From positions 1 to 64,000 of the forward strand of contig JAXHOJ010000035.1 in NCBI GenBank assembly GCA_034519525.1: a DNA stretch of 64,000 bases, read 5' to 3'. The translations under genes were made by a program, and so were the position numbers. Position 1 is the first letter of the stretch. The number at the start of each line of letters is the position of its first letter. Below the pieces are notes generated by a model, which made no database searches, was not told the origin of the DNA, and saw only the letters and a list, made by a program, of their open reading frames with translations. This DNA is from Gemmobacter sp034519525. GTDB taxonomy: Bacteria; Pseudomonadota; Alphaproteobacteria; Rhodobacterales; Rhodobacteraceae. Positions 8,092-16,061 of this stretch are shown here, piece after piece.

Positions 8092-8292
8092 ATGCCCAAG
8101 ATGAAGACCAAATCGGCGGCGAAGAAGCGCTTCAGCTTCACGGCTTCCGGTCGTGTGAAAGCCGGCCCGGCCGGCAAACGCCACGGCATGATCAAACGGA
8201 CGACCAAATTCGTGCGCGACGCTTCGGGGACCATGATCCTCAGCGCCAGCGATGCGAAAATCGTCAAAAAATACATGCCGTACGACCGGTAA
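8092..8292 (+). CDS. rpmI: 50S ribosomal protein L35
   Basis: This 66-residue, very basic protein begins MPKMKTKSAAKKRFSFTASG, the usual L35 N-terminus, and contains KRHGMIKRTTK and a C-terminal IVKKYMPYDR. It is a component of the large ribosomal subunit. AGGAG at 8081-8085 supports the ATG at 8092 over upstream in-frame starts. It is 12 bases before rplT, forming the usual rpmI-rplT pair. infC is not next to it. Confidence 0.97.
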   Translation: MPKMKTKSAAKKRFSFTASGRVKAGPAGKRHGMIKRTTKFVRDASGTMILSASDAKIVKKYMPYDR

Positions 8293-8304
8293 GGAGAGCT
8301 TCAC

Positions 8305-8670
8305 ATGTCCCGCGTTAAATCCGGCGTTGTTACCCACGCCCGTCACCGCAAGGTGATCAAGGCTGCGAAAGGCTATTACGCCGCTCGCTCCACGAACTTC
8401 CGCACCGCGACCCAGGCCGTCGACAAGGCCAACCAGTATGCGACCCGCGACCGCAAGACCCGCAAGCGCAACTTCCGCGCCCTGTGGATCCAGCGGATCA
8501 ACGCCGCTGTGCGTCTGTTTGATCTGGAAATGACCTATTCGCGCTTCATCAACGGTCTGGCCAAAGCCGGTATCGAAGTGGACCGTAAGGTTCTGGCCGA
8601 TCTGGCCGTGCACGAGCCCGAGGCGTTCAACGCCATTGCGGCACAAGCCAAGGCTGCGCTGGCTGCCTGA
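8305..8670 (+). CDS. rplT: 50S ribosomal protein L20
   Basis: This 121-residue L20 has the basic N-terminal extension (MSRVKSGVVTHARHRKVIKAAKGYYAARS) that threads into 23S rRNA, followed by the globular RNA-binding half (NFRALWIQRINAAVR, then YSRFINGLAKAGIEVDRKVLADLAV). The length is normal. GGAG at 8292-8295 precedes the ATG. It is cotranscribed with rpmI, and a Rho-independent terminator follows at 8700-8732. The usual downstream partner pheS is displaced by a symporter gene. Confidence 0.97.
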   Translation: MSRVKSGVVTHARHRKVIKAAKGYYAARSTNFRTATQAVDKANQYATRDRKTRKRNFRALWIQRINAAVRLFDLEMTYSRFINGLAKAGIEVDRKVLADLAVHEPEAFNAIAAQAKAALAA

Positions 8671-8699
8671 TTGGCGCCACGCATCGGCCTGCAGCTTTG

Positions 8700-8732
8700 A
8701 AAGCCCCTGTCGCAATGCGGTAGGGGCTTTTT
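8700..8732 (+). terminator. Rho-independent terminator after rplT
   Basis: The stem AAAGCCCCT (8700-8708) pairs with AGGGGCTTT (8722-8730) around a 13-base loop and runs into a T tract. It lies 30 bases after the rplT stop. Confidence 0.85.
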
Positions 8733-8888
8733 GCTGTGCAATCGGCGCGCGAGCAAAAAATACACGCGCCGAATGCACCTTTCTGGTTGTTGGAGATCAC
8801 GAAGCCGTGCATCGCTGAACAAATAGGCGGCAAGTCTGAGGCCGCAGCCAGAGCTCTGACAAAAGAGCGATCCAAAAGGAGTATTCAG

Positions 8889-10301
8889 GTGACAGCGATC
8901 ATCGGCTTTCTCAACACGATATTCTGGGGCTATGTCCTCATTTACGGGCTGCTGGCGGTTGGCGCCTATTTCACCGTGCGGCTGGGTTTTGTGCAGTTCC
9001 GCCACTTTGGCGAGATGTTCCGCTGCGTGATCGGCTCTGGTGAACGCGACAAGGACAGCATTTCGCCGTTTCAGGCGTTGACCGTCAGCCTGGCCTCGCG
9101 CGTGGGCACCGGCAATATCGCAGGCGTGGCTGTTGCCCTCTATCTGGGTGGGCCGGGTGCGATCTTCTGGATGTGGATGGTGGCGCTGGTCGGCATGGCC
9201 ACGGCCTATGCCGAAAGCACGCTGGCGCAGCTGTACAAGACACATGGCGAAGGCGGGATCTACCGTGGCGGCCCGGCGCATTACATCGCCAAGGGCATGG
9301 GCCTGCCCTGGCTGGGAGCGGTGTTCTCGGTCTGCCTGATCGTCTCTTTCGGGCTGGTGTTCAATGCCGTGCAGGCCAATTCGATTGCCGATGCCTTCCA
9401 GGGCGCCTTCGGGGTGCCGAAATGGGCGGCAGGCCTTGCCATCGCGGCGCTGACGGCCGTGGTGATCTTTGGCGGGGTCAAACAGATCGCGCGGGTGGCA
9501 GAAATCGTCGTGCCGTTCATGGCAGGCGCCTATCTGCTGCTGGCGATCGTGGTTCTTGCGATGAACATCAGCGAAGTTCCGGCCATGCTGGGCCATATCG
9601 TGGCCAGTGCCTTCGGCTTTGCCGAAGCGGCAGGCGGCGTGGCGGGCGGCATTGCGGCAGCGGCGCTGAACGGCATCAAGCGCGGGCTGTTTTCGAACGA
9701 GGCGGGCATGGGTTCGGCGCCGAATATCGCCGCCACCGCCTGCCCCGATCCGCATCACCCCTCCAGCCAGGGCTTCGTGCAGGCTCTGGGCGTGTTCATC
9801 GACACCATCCTGGTCTGCACCGCCACTGCGCTGATGATCCTGCTGTCGGGCGTGCTCGATCCCACCAATGGCGTGACCGGCACGGCCCTGACGCAATCGG
9901 CGCTGACGGTGCATTTCGGTGCGGCGGGTGCTTGGTTCGTGGCGCTGGCGATCCTGTTCTTTGCCTTCACCTCGATCATCGGCAACTATGCCTATTGCGA
10001 AAGCGCCATGACCTTCCTGGGGCTGGGCAACAAGACCGGGCTGACCGTGCTGCGGATCGCCGTGCTGGGCATGGTGATCTGGGGCGCCATTCAGGCCGTG
10101 TCCACCGTGTTCGATTTCGCCGATGCCTCGATGGGGCTGATGGCGACGATCAACCTGGTGGCGATCCTGGTGCTGTCGGGCACCGTGGTCACGCTGACCC
10201 GCGATTATGTGGCGCAGCGCAAGGCGGGAAAACTGCCCAAGTTCCACATCGCCGATCACCCCGGCATCGCCAAAGGGGTGGAACCCGGGATCTGGAAGTA
10301 A
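8889..10301 (+). CDS. Sodium:alanine (amino acid) symporter, AGCS family
   Basis: This 470-residue polytopic membrane protein belongs to the alanine/glycine:cation symporter family and imports small neutral amino acids with Na+. Family segments include SPFQALTVSLASRVGTGNIAGVAVAL near residue 60 (the conserved GTGNI substrate/cation site), GGPAHYIAKGMG near 135, and GLFSNEAGMGSAPNIAATA near 265. About ten hydrophobic helices are visible. The start is GTG 8889, not an upstream ATG, because AAGGAG lies 7 bases before it. It has its own terminator at 10306 and sits alone between rplT and pheS. Confidence 0.92.
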   Translation: MTAIIGFLNTIFWGYVLIYGLLAVGAYFTVRLGFVQFRHFGEMFRCVIGSGERDKDSISPFQALTVSLASRVGTGNIAGVAVALYLGGPGAIFWMWMVALVGMATAYAESTLAQLYKTHGEGGIYRGGPAHYIAKGMGLPWLGAVFSVCLIVSFGLVFNAVQANSIADAFQGAFGVPKWAAGLAIAALTAVVIFGGVKQIARVAEIVVPFMAGAYLLLAIVVLAMNISEVPAMLGHIVASAFGFAEAAGGVAGGIAAAALNGIKRGLFSNEAGMGSAPNIAATACPDPHHPSSQGFVQALGVFIDTILVCTATALMILLSGVLDPTNGVTGTALTQSALTVHFGAAGAWFVALAILFFAFTSIIGNYAYCESAMTFLGLGNKTGLTVLRIAVLGMVIWGAIQAVSTVFDFADASMGLMATINLVAILVLSGTVVTLTRDYVAQRKAGKLPKFHIADHPGIAKGVEPGIWK

Positions 10302-10305
10302 ACAG

Positions 10306-10329
10306 AGAGGGGGCTTTCCGCCCCCTCTT
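10306..10329 (+). terminator. Rho-independent terminator after the symporter gene
   Basis: AGAGGGGGC (10306-10314) pairs perfectly with GCCCCCTCT (10320-10328) around the loop TTTCC. It begins 4 bases after the stop codon. The T tract is short. Confidence 0.75.
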
Positions 10330-10350
10330 GCCGCCTGCGGCAGCAATTCA

Positions 10351-10423
10351 CCCCCGAGGGTATTTGGGCCAAGAGGAAGGGGCAGCCTTGCTGCTTTTGC
10401 CTTGGCGCAAATATCCTCGGGGG
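10351..10423. repeat. Long imperfect inverted repeat between the symporter and pheS
   Basis: The left arm is 10351-10373 (begins CCCCCGAGGGTATTTG, ends GGCCAAG) and the right arm 10401-10423 (begins CTTGGCGC, ends CCTCGGGGG). The arms pair at all but two positions over 23 bases. The 27-base centre has its own GCAGC/GCTGC hairpin. I recall similar CCCCGAGG-ATATTTGG-CCAAG sequences as common intergenic repeats in Rhodobacteraceae. It could be an RNA-level hairpin or a dispersed repeat. Confidence 0.65.
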
Positions 10424-10528
10424 GAAGCCCGCAGGGCGCAGGGGGGCAGACAGCCCCCCTTTCCCGGCTGAACCCTTGCAAATCCGCCGCCGTCTGGGTA
10501 GCACCGCACCCAGAGACCGGAGGCGCAG

Positions 10529-11608
10529 ATGGACCTGACCGACATTCGTGGCAAATATATCGAGGCCGTCGCCCAGGCCAGTGACGAAGCCGCACTGGAA
10601 GAGGTGCGGCTTGCCGCCCTTGGCAAGAAGGGCGAGATTTCGGCCCTGATGGCCACGCTGGGCAAGATGGACGCCGAAGCCCGCAAGGCGGCCGGTGCCC
10701 AGATGAACCTTCTGAAAGACGAGATCGACGCCGCATTGCGCGCCCGCAAGGCTGGCCTTGCCGATGCGGCACTGGACGCCCGGCTGAAATCGGAATGGCT
10801 CGATGTCACCCTGCCCGGCCGCCCGCGCCGCATGGGCAGCATCCATCCTGTGTCACAGGTGATGGAAGAGCTGACGGCGATCTTTGCCGATATGGGCTTT
10901 TCGGTGGCCGAAGGGCCGCAGGTGGAAAGCGACTGGTATAACTTCGATGCGCTGAACATCCCGCCGGAACATCCGGCACGGCAGGAGCATGACACCTTCT
11001 TCATGCACCGGGCCGAGGGCGACAACCGCCCGCCGCATGTGCTGCGCACCCATACCAGCCCGGTGCAGATCCGCGCCATGATGGCACAGGGCGCGCCGAT
11101 CCGGGTGATTGCCCCCGGCCGGGTCTACCGTATGGACATGGACCAGACCCATACCCCGATGTTCCACCAGGTGGAGGGTATGGCGATTGACCGCGATATC
11201 AGCATGGCCAATCTGAAATGGGTGCTGGAGGAATTCTGCCGCGCCTTTTTCGAGGTGGACAAGGTGGAGCTGCGCTTCCGTGCCAGCCACTTCCCCTTCA
11301 CCGAACCTTCGGCCGAAGTGGACATCCGCTATTCCAACGTCGGTGGCCAGCTGAAGATTGGCGAGGGCGACAAGTGGATGGAAATCCTCGGCTCGGGCAT
11401 GATGCACCCCAAGGTGCTGGCTGCGGGCGGGATCGACCCGGAAAAATGGCAGGGCTTTGCCTTCGGCATGGGGATCGACAGGATTGCCATGCTGAAATAC
11501 GGCATCCCTGATCTGCGCGCCTTCTTTGATGCCGATCTGCGCTGGCTGCGGCACTACGGGTTCTCGCCGCTTGACATGCCCGATCTGCCCGGCGGGCTGA
11601 GCCGTTGA
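10529..11608 (+). CDS. pheS: Phenylalanine--tRNA ligase alpha subunit
   Basis: This 359-residue alpha chain of bacterial PheRS charges tRNA-Phe as an alpha2beta2 enzyme. The N-terminal coiled coil spans about residues 1-90. The class II core begins at RRMGSIHPVSQVMEEL and includes motif 2 (RVIAPGRVYRMDMDQTHTPMFHQVEG, about 195-220) and motif 3 (FAFGMGIDRIAMLKYGI, about 312-328). GGAGG precedes the ATG at 10529. The beta subunit gene pheT is not adjacent but lies at 53992 on the same strand. A terminator follows at 11616. Confidence 0.97.
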   Translation: MDLTDIRGKYIEAVAQASDEAALEEVRLAALGKKGEISALMATLGKMDAEARKAAGAQMNLLKDEIDAALRARKAGLADAALDARLKSEWLDVTLPGRPRRMGSIHPVSQVMEELTAIFADMGFSVAEGPQVESDWYNFDALNIPPEHPARQEHDTFFMHRAEGDNRPPHVLRTHTSPVQIRAMMAQGAPIRVIAPGRVYRMDMDQTHTPMFHQVEGMAIDRDISMANLKWVLEEFCRAFFEVDKVELRFRASHFPFTEPSAEVDIRYSNVGGQLKIGEGDKWMEILGSGMMHPKVLAAGGIDPEKWQGFAFGMGIDRIAMLKYGIPDLRAFFDADLRWLRHYGFSPLDMPDLPGGLSR

Positions 11609-11615
11609 TTTTCAC

Positions 11616-11641
11616 AGGGGTGCCCAAGGGCGCCCCTTTTC
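11616..11641 (+). terminator. Rho-independent terminator after pheS
   Basis: AGGGGTGCCC (11616-11625) pairs with GGGCGCCCCT (11628-11637) with one mismatch or G-U pair, and TTTT follows. It begins 8 bases after the pheS stop. Confidence 0.75.
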
Positions 11642-11661
11642 ATTGCTGATGGAGGGTTTTC

Positions 11662-12096
11662 ATGCTGTTGCGCCTTTCCCTGATCCTGTGCTGCCTTGCT
11701 TTGCCCGCAATGGCGCAGGAGCCGATCCGCCTGCAGATCACATTTGATGCGAAGGCCGCGGCAAAGATCGCCGATGCCAAGGAGATGGTGGAAGTTTCCA
11801 TCTGGTACGAGGGTGAGCCGACCCCGGCGGGCGCGCCCTATATCTCTGAAATCGGGCTGGTCTATCTGGGTGCGGAAACCTATCAGATCTTTCCGCGCGA
11901 TCAGGTCATCACGCTGGGCGGCGCGCAGGCGGGCCTGCCGCTGGATCTGGTGAAGGAACCGATGCTGACGGTCAATGCCTATACCGCACGGCATGTGTTC
12001 GAAGACAACCTGCTGGATTGCGGTCTGGTATCCGGCACGGTGGCAGAGCTTGCCGGCAAGACACACAGCATCACCTGCAAGCTGATCGGTGATTGA
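11662..12096 (+). CDS. Exported hypothetical protein
   Basis: This 144-residue protein has a clear signal peptide: hydrophobic residues 2-16 then a likely cleavage after AMA at about residue 18 (LALPAMA, then QEPIRLQ). The mature part is beta-rich with two Cys residues (DCGLVSG and SITCKL) that could form a disulfide in the periplasm. I do not recognise a family. GGAGGG at 11650-11655 lies before the ATG. It is a single gene between the pheS terminator and a strong hairpin at 12098, so it is probably transcribed alone. Confidence 0.75.
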   Translation: MLLRLSLILCCLALPAMAQEPIRLQITFDAKAAAKIADAKEMVEVSIWYEGEPTPAGAPYISEIGLVYLGAETYQIFPRDQVITLGGAQAGLPLDLVKEPMLTVNAYTARHVFEDNLLDCGLVSGTVAELAGKTHSITCKLIGD

Positions 12097-12097
12097 G

Positions 12098-12123
12098 AAA
12101 AGGGGGGCAATGCCCCCCTTTGC
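12098..12123. terminator. Bidirectional Rho-independent terminator
   Basis: AAAAGGGGGGC and GCCCCCCTTTT pair around the loop AAT. A-rich and T-rich flanks allow termination on both strands. It serves the exported protein gene on plus and the RTX gene, which ends at 12129, on minus. Confidence 0.85.
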
Positions 12124-12128
12124 ACAGA

Positions 12129-12965
12129 TCAGATGATGATGAAGTGATCCGCCGTCAGTGCGGTGCCATCCGTCACTTCGCCCAAGAGCGTGCGCCCGCC
12201 TGCCGCGCTACCATTGGAATCATAGAAGATCTGCCCGCTGGACTGATTGTAGAAGATGCGATGCGCCCCGGTGGCCGCTTCACTGCCGATCACCAGAAAC
12301 GCTTCTTCCGACAGATCGCCCGCCGCGCCAAGCTTTTTGAACACCGCGTTTTCCAGCGCGATGCTGTCGGAACGGGTATTGAAATCCAGGATCGTATCGG
12401 CATTTGCCGCCCCGCCCTTTGAAACAAAGCGGAATTCGTCTGCGCCAAGGCCGCCCATCAGCGTGTCGCGCCCGGCACCGCCGACCAGGGTATCATTGCC
12501 GCCATCGCCGCGCAGAAGATCGTTGCCGCCAAGGCCAGCCAGAAAATCCCTGCCATTGCCCCCCATCAGCTGATCCGCCGCGCCCAGACCTGTGATGCGA
12601 TCATTGCCCGCAAGCAGCAGATCGGTCGCGACGGCAGAATTGCCGCTGAGCAGTGCATTGGCAAATGCAGCAGCATTTACCTTCAACCCCGTAACAAGGG
12701 TCTGCAGGTCGCCGCCATCGGTCTGGCGGATGCCTGTCAGCGTTCCACCGGAGACGCCCACGACCTGCCCCCCAAAGGTATCGAAGGTAAAGCCGTTCCC
12801 CAGAAAGCTGAGTACGGTGCCAAAGCCCGAAAAGCGGATCTCGGTCTCGCTGACGGAAGCGATGTCAAGTTCCAGAATATCAGAGGCGATATTGCCCCGG
12901 AAATAGATCATGTCCACTTCCGAAATATCACCCGATGCGTCATTGAAGAATTTCCAAACAGCCAT
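12129..12965 (-). CDS. RTX-type calcium-binding protein (small, probably secreted)
   Basis: This 278-residue protein carries a compact RTX block at about residues 135-170: successive nonapeptides MGGNGRDFL, GLGGNDLLR, GDGGNDTLV, GGAGRDTLM and GGLGADEFR fit G-G-x-G-x-D-x-U-x and should bind Ca2+ in a beta-roll. The segment ADTILDF, common after RTX repeats, follows. The acidic C-terminus ends in hydrophobic residues (ALTADHFIII), as in type I secretion signals, and there is no N-terminal signal peptide. The ATG at 12965 has GGGAG upstream; a TTG lies two codons earlier. No type I secretion genes are in the window. The N-terminal 120 residues are unassigned. Confidence 0.82.
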   Translation of the reverse strand: MAVWKFFNDASGDISEVDMIYFRGNIASDILELDIASVSETEIRFSGFGTVLSFLGNGFTFDTFGGQVVGVSGGTLTGIRQTDGGDLQTLVTGLKVNAAAFANALLSGNSAVATDLLLAGNDRITGLGAADQLMGGNGRDFLAGLGGNDLLRGDGGNDTLVGGAGRDTLMGGLGADEFRFVSKGGAANADTILDFNTRSDSIALENAVFKKLGAAGDLSEEAFLVIGSEAATGAHRIFYNQSSGQIFYDSNGSAAGGRTLLGEVTDGTALTADHFIII

Positions 12966-13075
12966 AGCCAAACACTCCCTGTGCCACCCTGGCTCTCAGG
13001 TTATCTGGCGCGCTCTGGCACCTGTCAAGCGAGCGCTGAGGCCCCGGGTGCGGCATGGTTGCCGCCCCCTGCCGG

Positions 13076-15379
13076 TCAGGTAAAGCGGTTGTCTCGGGGG
13101 AAACCGCGTGGCGCCATGGCGCCCGCCCCGGCCCGGCCGCCAAGCCATTGAGAGAGGTCGTTTTCCGTCCGGGTGCGGCCAGCCGGGTCTTTCCAGCTGA
13201 GACCACCCGCCAATGCGAATGTGATCGCATCCGACAGGCCGCCATCCTTGTATTTCTGCAGGCGGACGCCCTTGCCCTTGGCCATTTCCGGCAGATCGGC
13301 CAGCGGGAAGACCAGAAGTTTGCGGTTTTCCCCGACGACCGCGACATGATCGCCCTTGATCCGGCGGCAGAGCGCGGTTTTCACCGCATCGCGCACCGTC
13401 AGAACCTGCTTGCCCGCGCGGGTCTGTGCCACGATTTCTTCGGAGGGCACGATGAAGCCATCCCCGGCGGTCGAGGCGACCAGCAGCTTTTCTCCGGCCC
13501 GCCAGATCAGCAGATCGGTGATATCACTGTCATTCGGCAGATCGACCATCAGGCGCACGGGTTCGCCCATGCCGCGCCCACCGGGCAGGTTGGCCCCGAT
13601 CAGCGTGTAGAACCGGCCATTCGCGCCCACGACGATGATCTTGTCGGTGGTTTCGGCGTGGAAGATGAAGCGGCTTTCGTCACCATCCTTGAATTTCACA
13701 TCCGAATCCAGCGCCACATGGCCCTTCATGGCGCGGATCCAGCCCATTTTCGAACAGATCACGGTGATCGGCTCGCGTTCGATCATCGCTTCAAGCGGCA
13801 CCTCTTCGACATCGGCCATATCGGCAAAGGTGCTGCGGCGGGCGCCGGCCTTGGTGGCCTTGCCGAACTGGCGCTGCACATCGGCCAGATCGCGGCCAAT
13901 GCGCGCCCATTGCAGGCCGGGATCGGCCATCAGCGCCGCCAGATCGGCCCGTTCGGCCTGCAGCGCGTCGCGTTCGGCGACCAGCTCCAGCTCTTCCAGC
14001 TTGCGCAAGGACCGCAGCCGCATGTTCAGGATGGCTTCGGCCTGCACCTCGGTCAGTTCGCCCTTGCCCGGCTTTGGCGCGGCATAATCGGCCTCCGACG
14101 TGGCGCGGCGGTGCTTCTTGCCCCAGGTTTCGGCCATCAGCGCGGCTTTGGGATCGGCATCATAGCGGATGATGTCGATCACCCGATCCAGATTCAGGAA
14201 GGTGATGATGAAGCCTTCGAGAATTTCTAGCCGGTGGTCGATCTTTTCGATGCGGTGCCGGGTCCGCCGCCCGAGAACATCGCGCCGGTGATCGAGGAAG
14301 GCGCGCAGCACCTCTTTCAGGCTGCAGACCTTGGGCACGCGGCCGTCGATCAGCACGTTCATGTTCAGGCTGAAGCGAATCTCCAGATCGCTGTTCTTGA
14401 ACAGCATCCCCATCAGCATGTCAGGGTCGATGGTGCGGGTGCGCGGTTCCAGAACGATGCGCACATCTTCGGTGCTTTCATCGCGCACATCCGCCAGAGC
14501 AGGCACCTTCTTGGTGGTGATAAGCTCTGCCAGACGTTCGATCAGCTTGGATTTCTGCACCTGATAGGGAATTTCGGTGACGACGATCTGCCACTGGCCA
14601 CGGCCCAGATCCTCCACCGCCCAGCGAGCGCGCAGACGGAAGGCGCCGCGGCCGGTGCGATAGGCCTCCTGGATATTCTCGCGCGGTTCCACGATCACCC
14701 CGCCGGTCGGGAAATCGGGGCCGGGCACCACCTGCACCAGATCCGCATCTGCCACCGCCGGATCCGCGATCATCATCTGGCAGGCGTCGATCAGTTCGTG
14801 CAGGTTATGCGGCGGGATATTGGTCGCCATGCCCACCGCAATACCGCTGGAGCCATTGGCCAGCAGATTGGGGAAAGCGGCGGGCATCACCACCGGCTCT
14901 TCCAGCGTGCCATCATAGTTGGGGCGGAAATCGACGGCGTTTTCCGTCAGCCCTTCCATCAGCAGTTCGGCCACGGCGGTCAGCCGGGCTTCGGTATAGC
15001 GGCTGGCGGCGGGGTTATCGCCGTCGATATTGCCAAAGTTCCCCTGCCCGTCGACCAGCGGGTAGCGGACGTTGAAATCCTGCGCCAGACGCGCCATCGC
15101 ATCATAGATCGCGGCATCGCCATGCGGGTGATAGTTGCCCATCACATCGCCGGAAATCTTTGCGGATTTCCGGAACCCCCCTGTGGGCGACAGCCGCAGT
15201 TCGCGCATGGCATAAAGGATGCGGCGATGCACCGGCTTCAGCCCGTCACGCGCATCCGGCAGGGCCCGGTGCATGATCGTGGACAAAGCATAGGTCAGAT
15301 ACCGCTCGCCAATCGCGCGGCGCAGCGGTTCAGAATGTTCGATCGGCTGAATCTTCGGGGTTTCGGGATCTTTGGTCAT
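13076..15379 (-). CDS. parC: DNA topoisomerase IV subunit A
   Basis: This 767-residue type IIA topoisomerase A subunit decatenates chromosomes with ParE. The winged-helix and tower core runs from about residue 15 to 490, with the catalytic Tyr at about residue 128 (AASRYTEARL). The C-terminal domain carries degenerate blades (KMGWIRAMKGH, FYTLIGANLPGGRGMGEP) and no clear GyrA box, which favours ParC over GyrA. In the quinolone region (HPHGDAAIYDAMARLAQ) the position equivalent to E. coli Ser80 is Ala89. The ATG at 15379 (MTKDPETPK) is chosen from homologous starts. Confidence 0.93.
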   Translation of the reverse strand: MTKDPETPKIQPIEHSEPLRRAIGERYLTYALSTIMHRALPDARDGLKPVHRRILYAMRELRLSPTGGFRKSAKISGDVMGNYHPHGDAAIYDAMARLAQDFNVRYPLVDGQGNFGNIDGDNPAASRYTEARLTAVAELLMEGLTENAVDFRPNYDGTLEEPVVMPAAFPNLLANGSSGIAVGMATNIPPHNLHELIDACQMMIADPAVADADLVQVVPGPDFPTGGVIVEPRENIQEAYRTGRGAFRLRARWAVEDLGRGQWQIVVTEIPYQVQKSKLIERLAELITTKKVPALADVRDESTEDVRIVLEPRTRTIDPDMLMGMLFKNSDLEIRFSLNMNVLIDGRVPKVCSLKEVLRAFLDHRRDVLGRRTRHRIEKIDHRLEILEGFIITFLNLDRVIDIIRYDADPKAALMAETWGKKHRRATSEADYAAPKPGKGELTEVQAEAILNMRLRSLRKLEELELVAERDALQAERADLAALMADPGLQWARIGRDLADVQRQFGKATKAGARRSTFADMADVEEVPLEAMIEREPITVICSKMGWIRAMKGHVALDSDVKFKDGDESRFIFHAETTDKIIVVGANGRFYTLIGANLPGGRGMGEPVRLMVDLPNDSDITDLLIWRAGEKLLVASTAGDGFIVPSEEIVAQTRAGKQVLTVRDAVKTALCRRIKGDHVAVVGENRKLLVFPLADLPEMAKGKGVRLQKYKDGGLSDAITFALAGGLSWKDPAGRTRTENDLSQWLGGRAGAGAMAPRGFPRDNRFT

Positions 15380-15519
15380 GGCTGTGATGTAATCTCCGGC
15401 GTGGCAACGGTCCAGACGCTTTTCCGGTTCGCCGCGGATGGTCGCTGTCGGGGAGATTTCACACACGCCATCCGGCAGCCATGCTAACCTGACCCGGTTG
15501 AGGTGATTCAGGTATTTCC

Positions 15520-16005
15520 ATGCTGCGTATGCTGTTGCTGCTTTCTGCCGTGCTTTTCATGACCCTGCTGGTGGGCGGGCGCGATGCAGGTCAGCTTCGG
15601 CCCGGCCTGATGGCCAAGCGGGAATCAGCGCCCGACGTGCAAATGCCGTTGCCTGCCCAACCAGAGGCCGCAGCCTATATCCCCGAACCTGTGCGCGCCA
15701 ACAGCCTGCCTGTCGTGCTGCCGATGGCCAGCCCCGCCCCATCGGCAGCAGCCGCTGATCTGGCGGCCCCTGCCCTTACGGCCGACACCGATACCGATAC
15801 CGCAGATCTTCGCTATGTCACGGGGCGGGCGGTCAATGTGCGGGGTGGCCCCTCGACCGGGCATCCGGTGATCGGAAGCCTGGTGCAGGGCGAAGCTGTC
15901 CGGATCATCCATGATTCGGGCAATGGCTGGGCACATATCCTCATCGAAGGTGACGGGATCGACGGATATATCTCAACCCGGTTCCTTTCTCCTGAAACCC
16001 CCTGA
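15520..16005 (+). CDS. Exported SH3-domain protein
   Basis: This 161-residue protein has an N-terminal hydrophobic helix (residues 3-19) that acts as a signal or anchor. A Pro/Ala-rich linker spans about 35-90, and a bacterial SH3b domain about 98-158 (YVTGRAVNVRGGPSTGHPVIGSLVQGE, then WAHILIEGDGIDGYISTRFL). Such domains bind peptidoglycan or serve as periplasmic adaptors. The start at 15520 is somewhat uncertain because the GAGG at about 15500 is distant; an ATG at 15529 is an alternative. It lies divergent from parC. Confidence 0.8.
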   Translation: MLRMLLLLSAVLFMTLLVGGRDAGQLRPGLMAKRESAPDVQMPLPAQPEAAAYIPEPVRANSLPVVLPMASPAPSAAAADLAAPALTADTDTDTADLRYVTGRAVNVRGGPSTGHPVIGSLVQGEAVRIIHDSGNGWAHILIEGDGIDGYISTRFLSPETP

Positions 16006-16061
16006 TTTGATTGCGCAAAGCGGATGGGGCCAGTATTCCGGCGGAAAACCCGGAGCAGATC

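Noticed and set aside
8535..10772. A very long open frame on the minus strand opposite the symporter gene
   Set aside because: It is His/Arg/Gln-rich, lacks any domain and lies antisense to a clear membrane transporter; it is a codon-bias artefact of GC-rich DNA.
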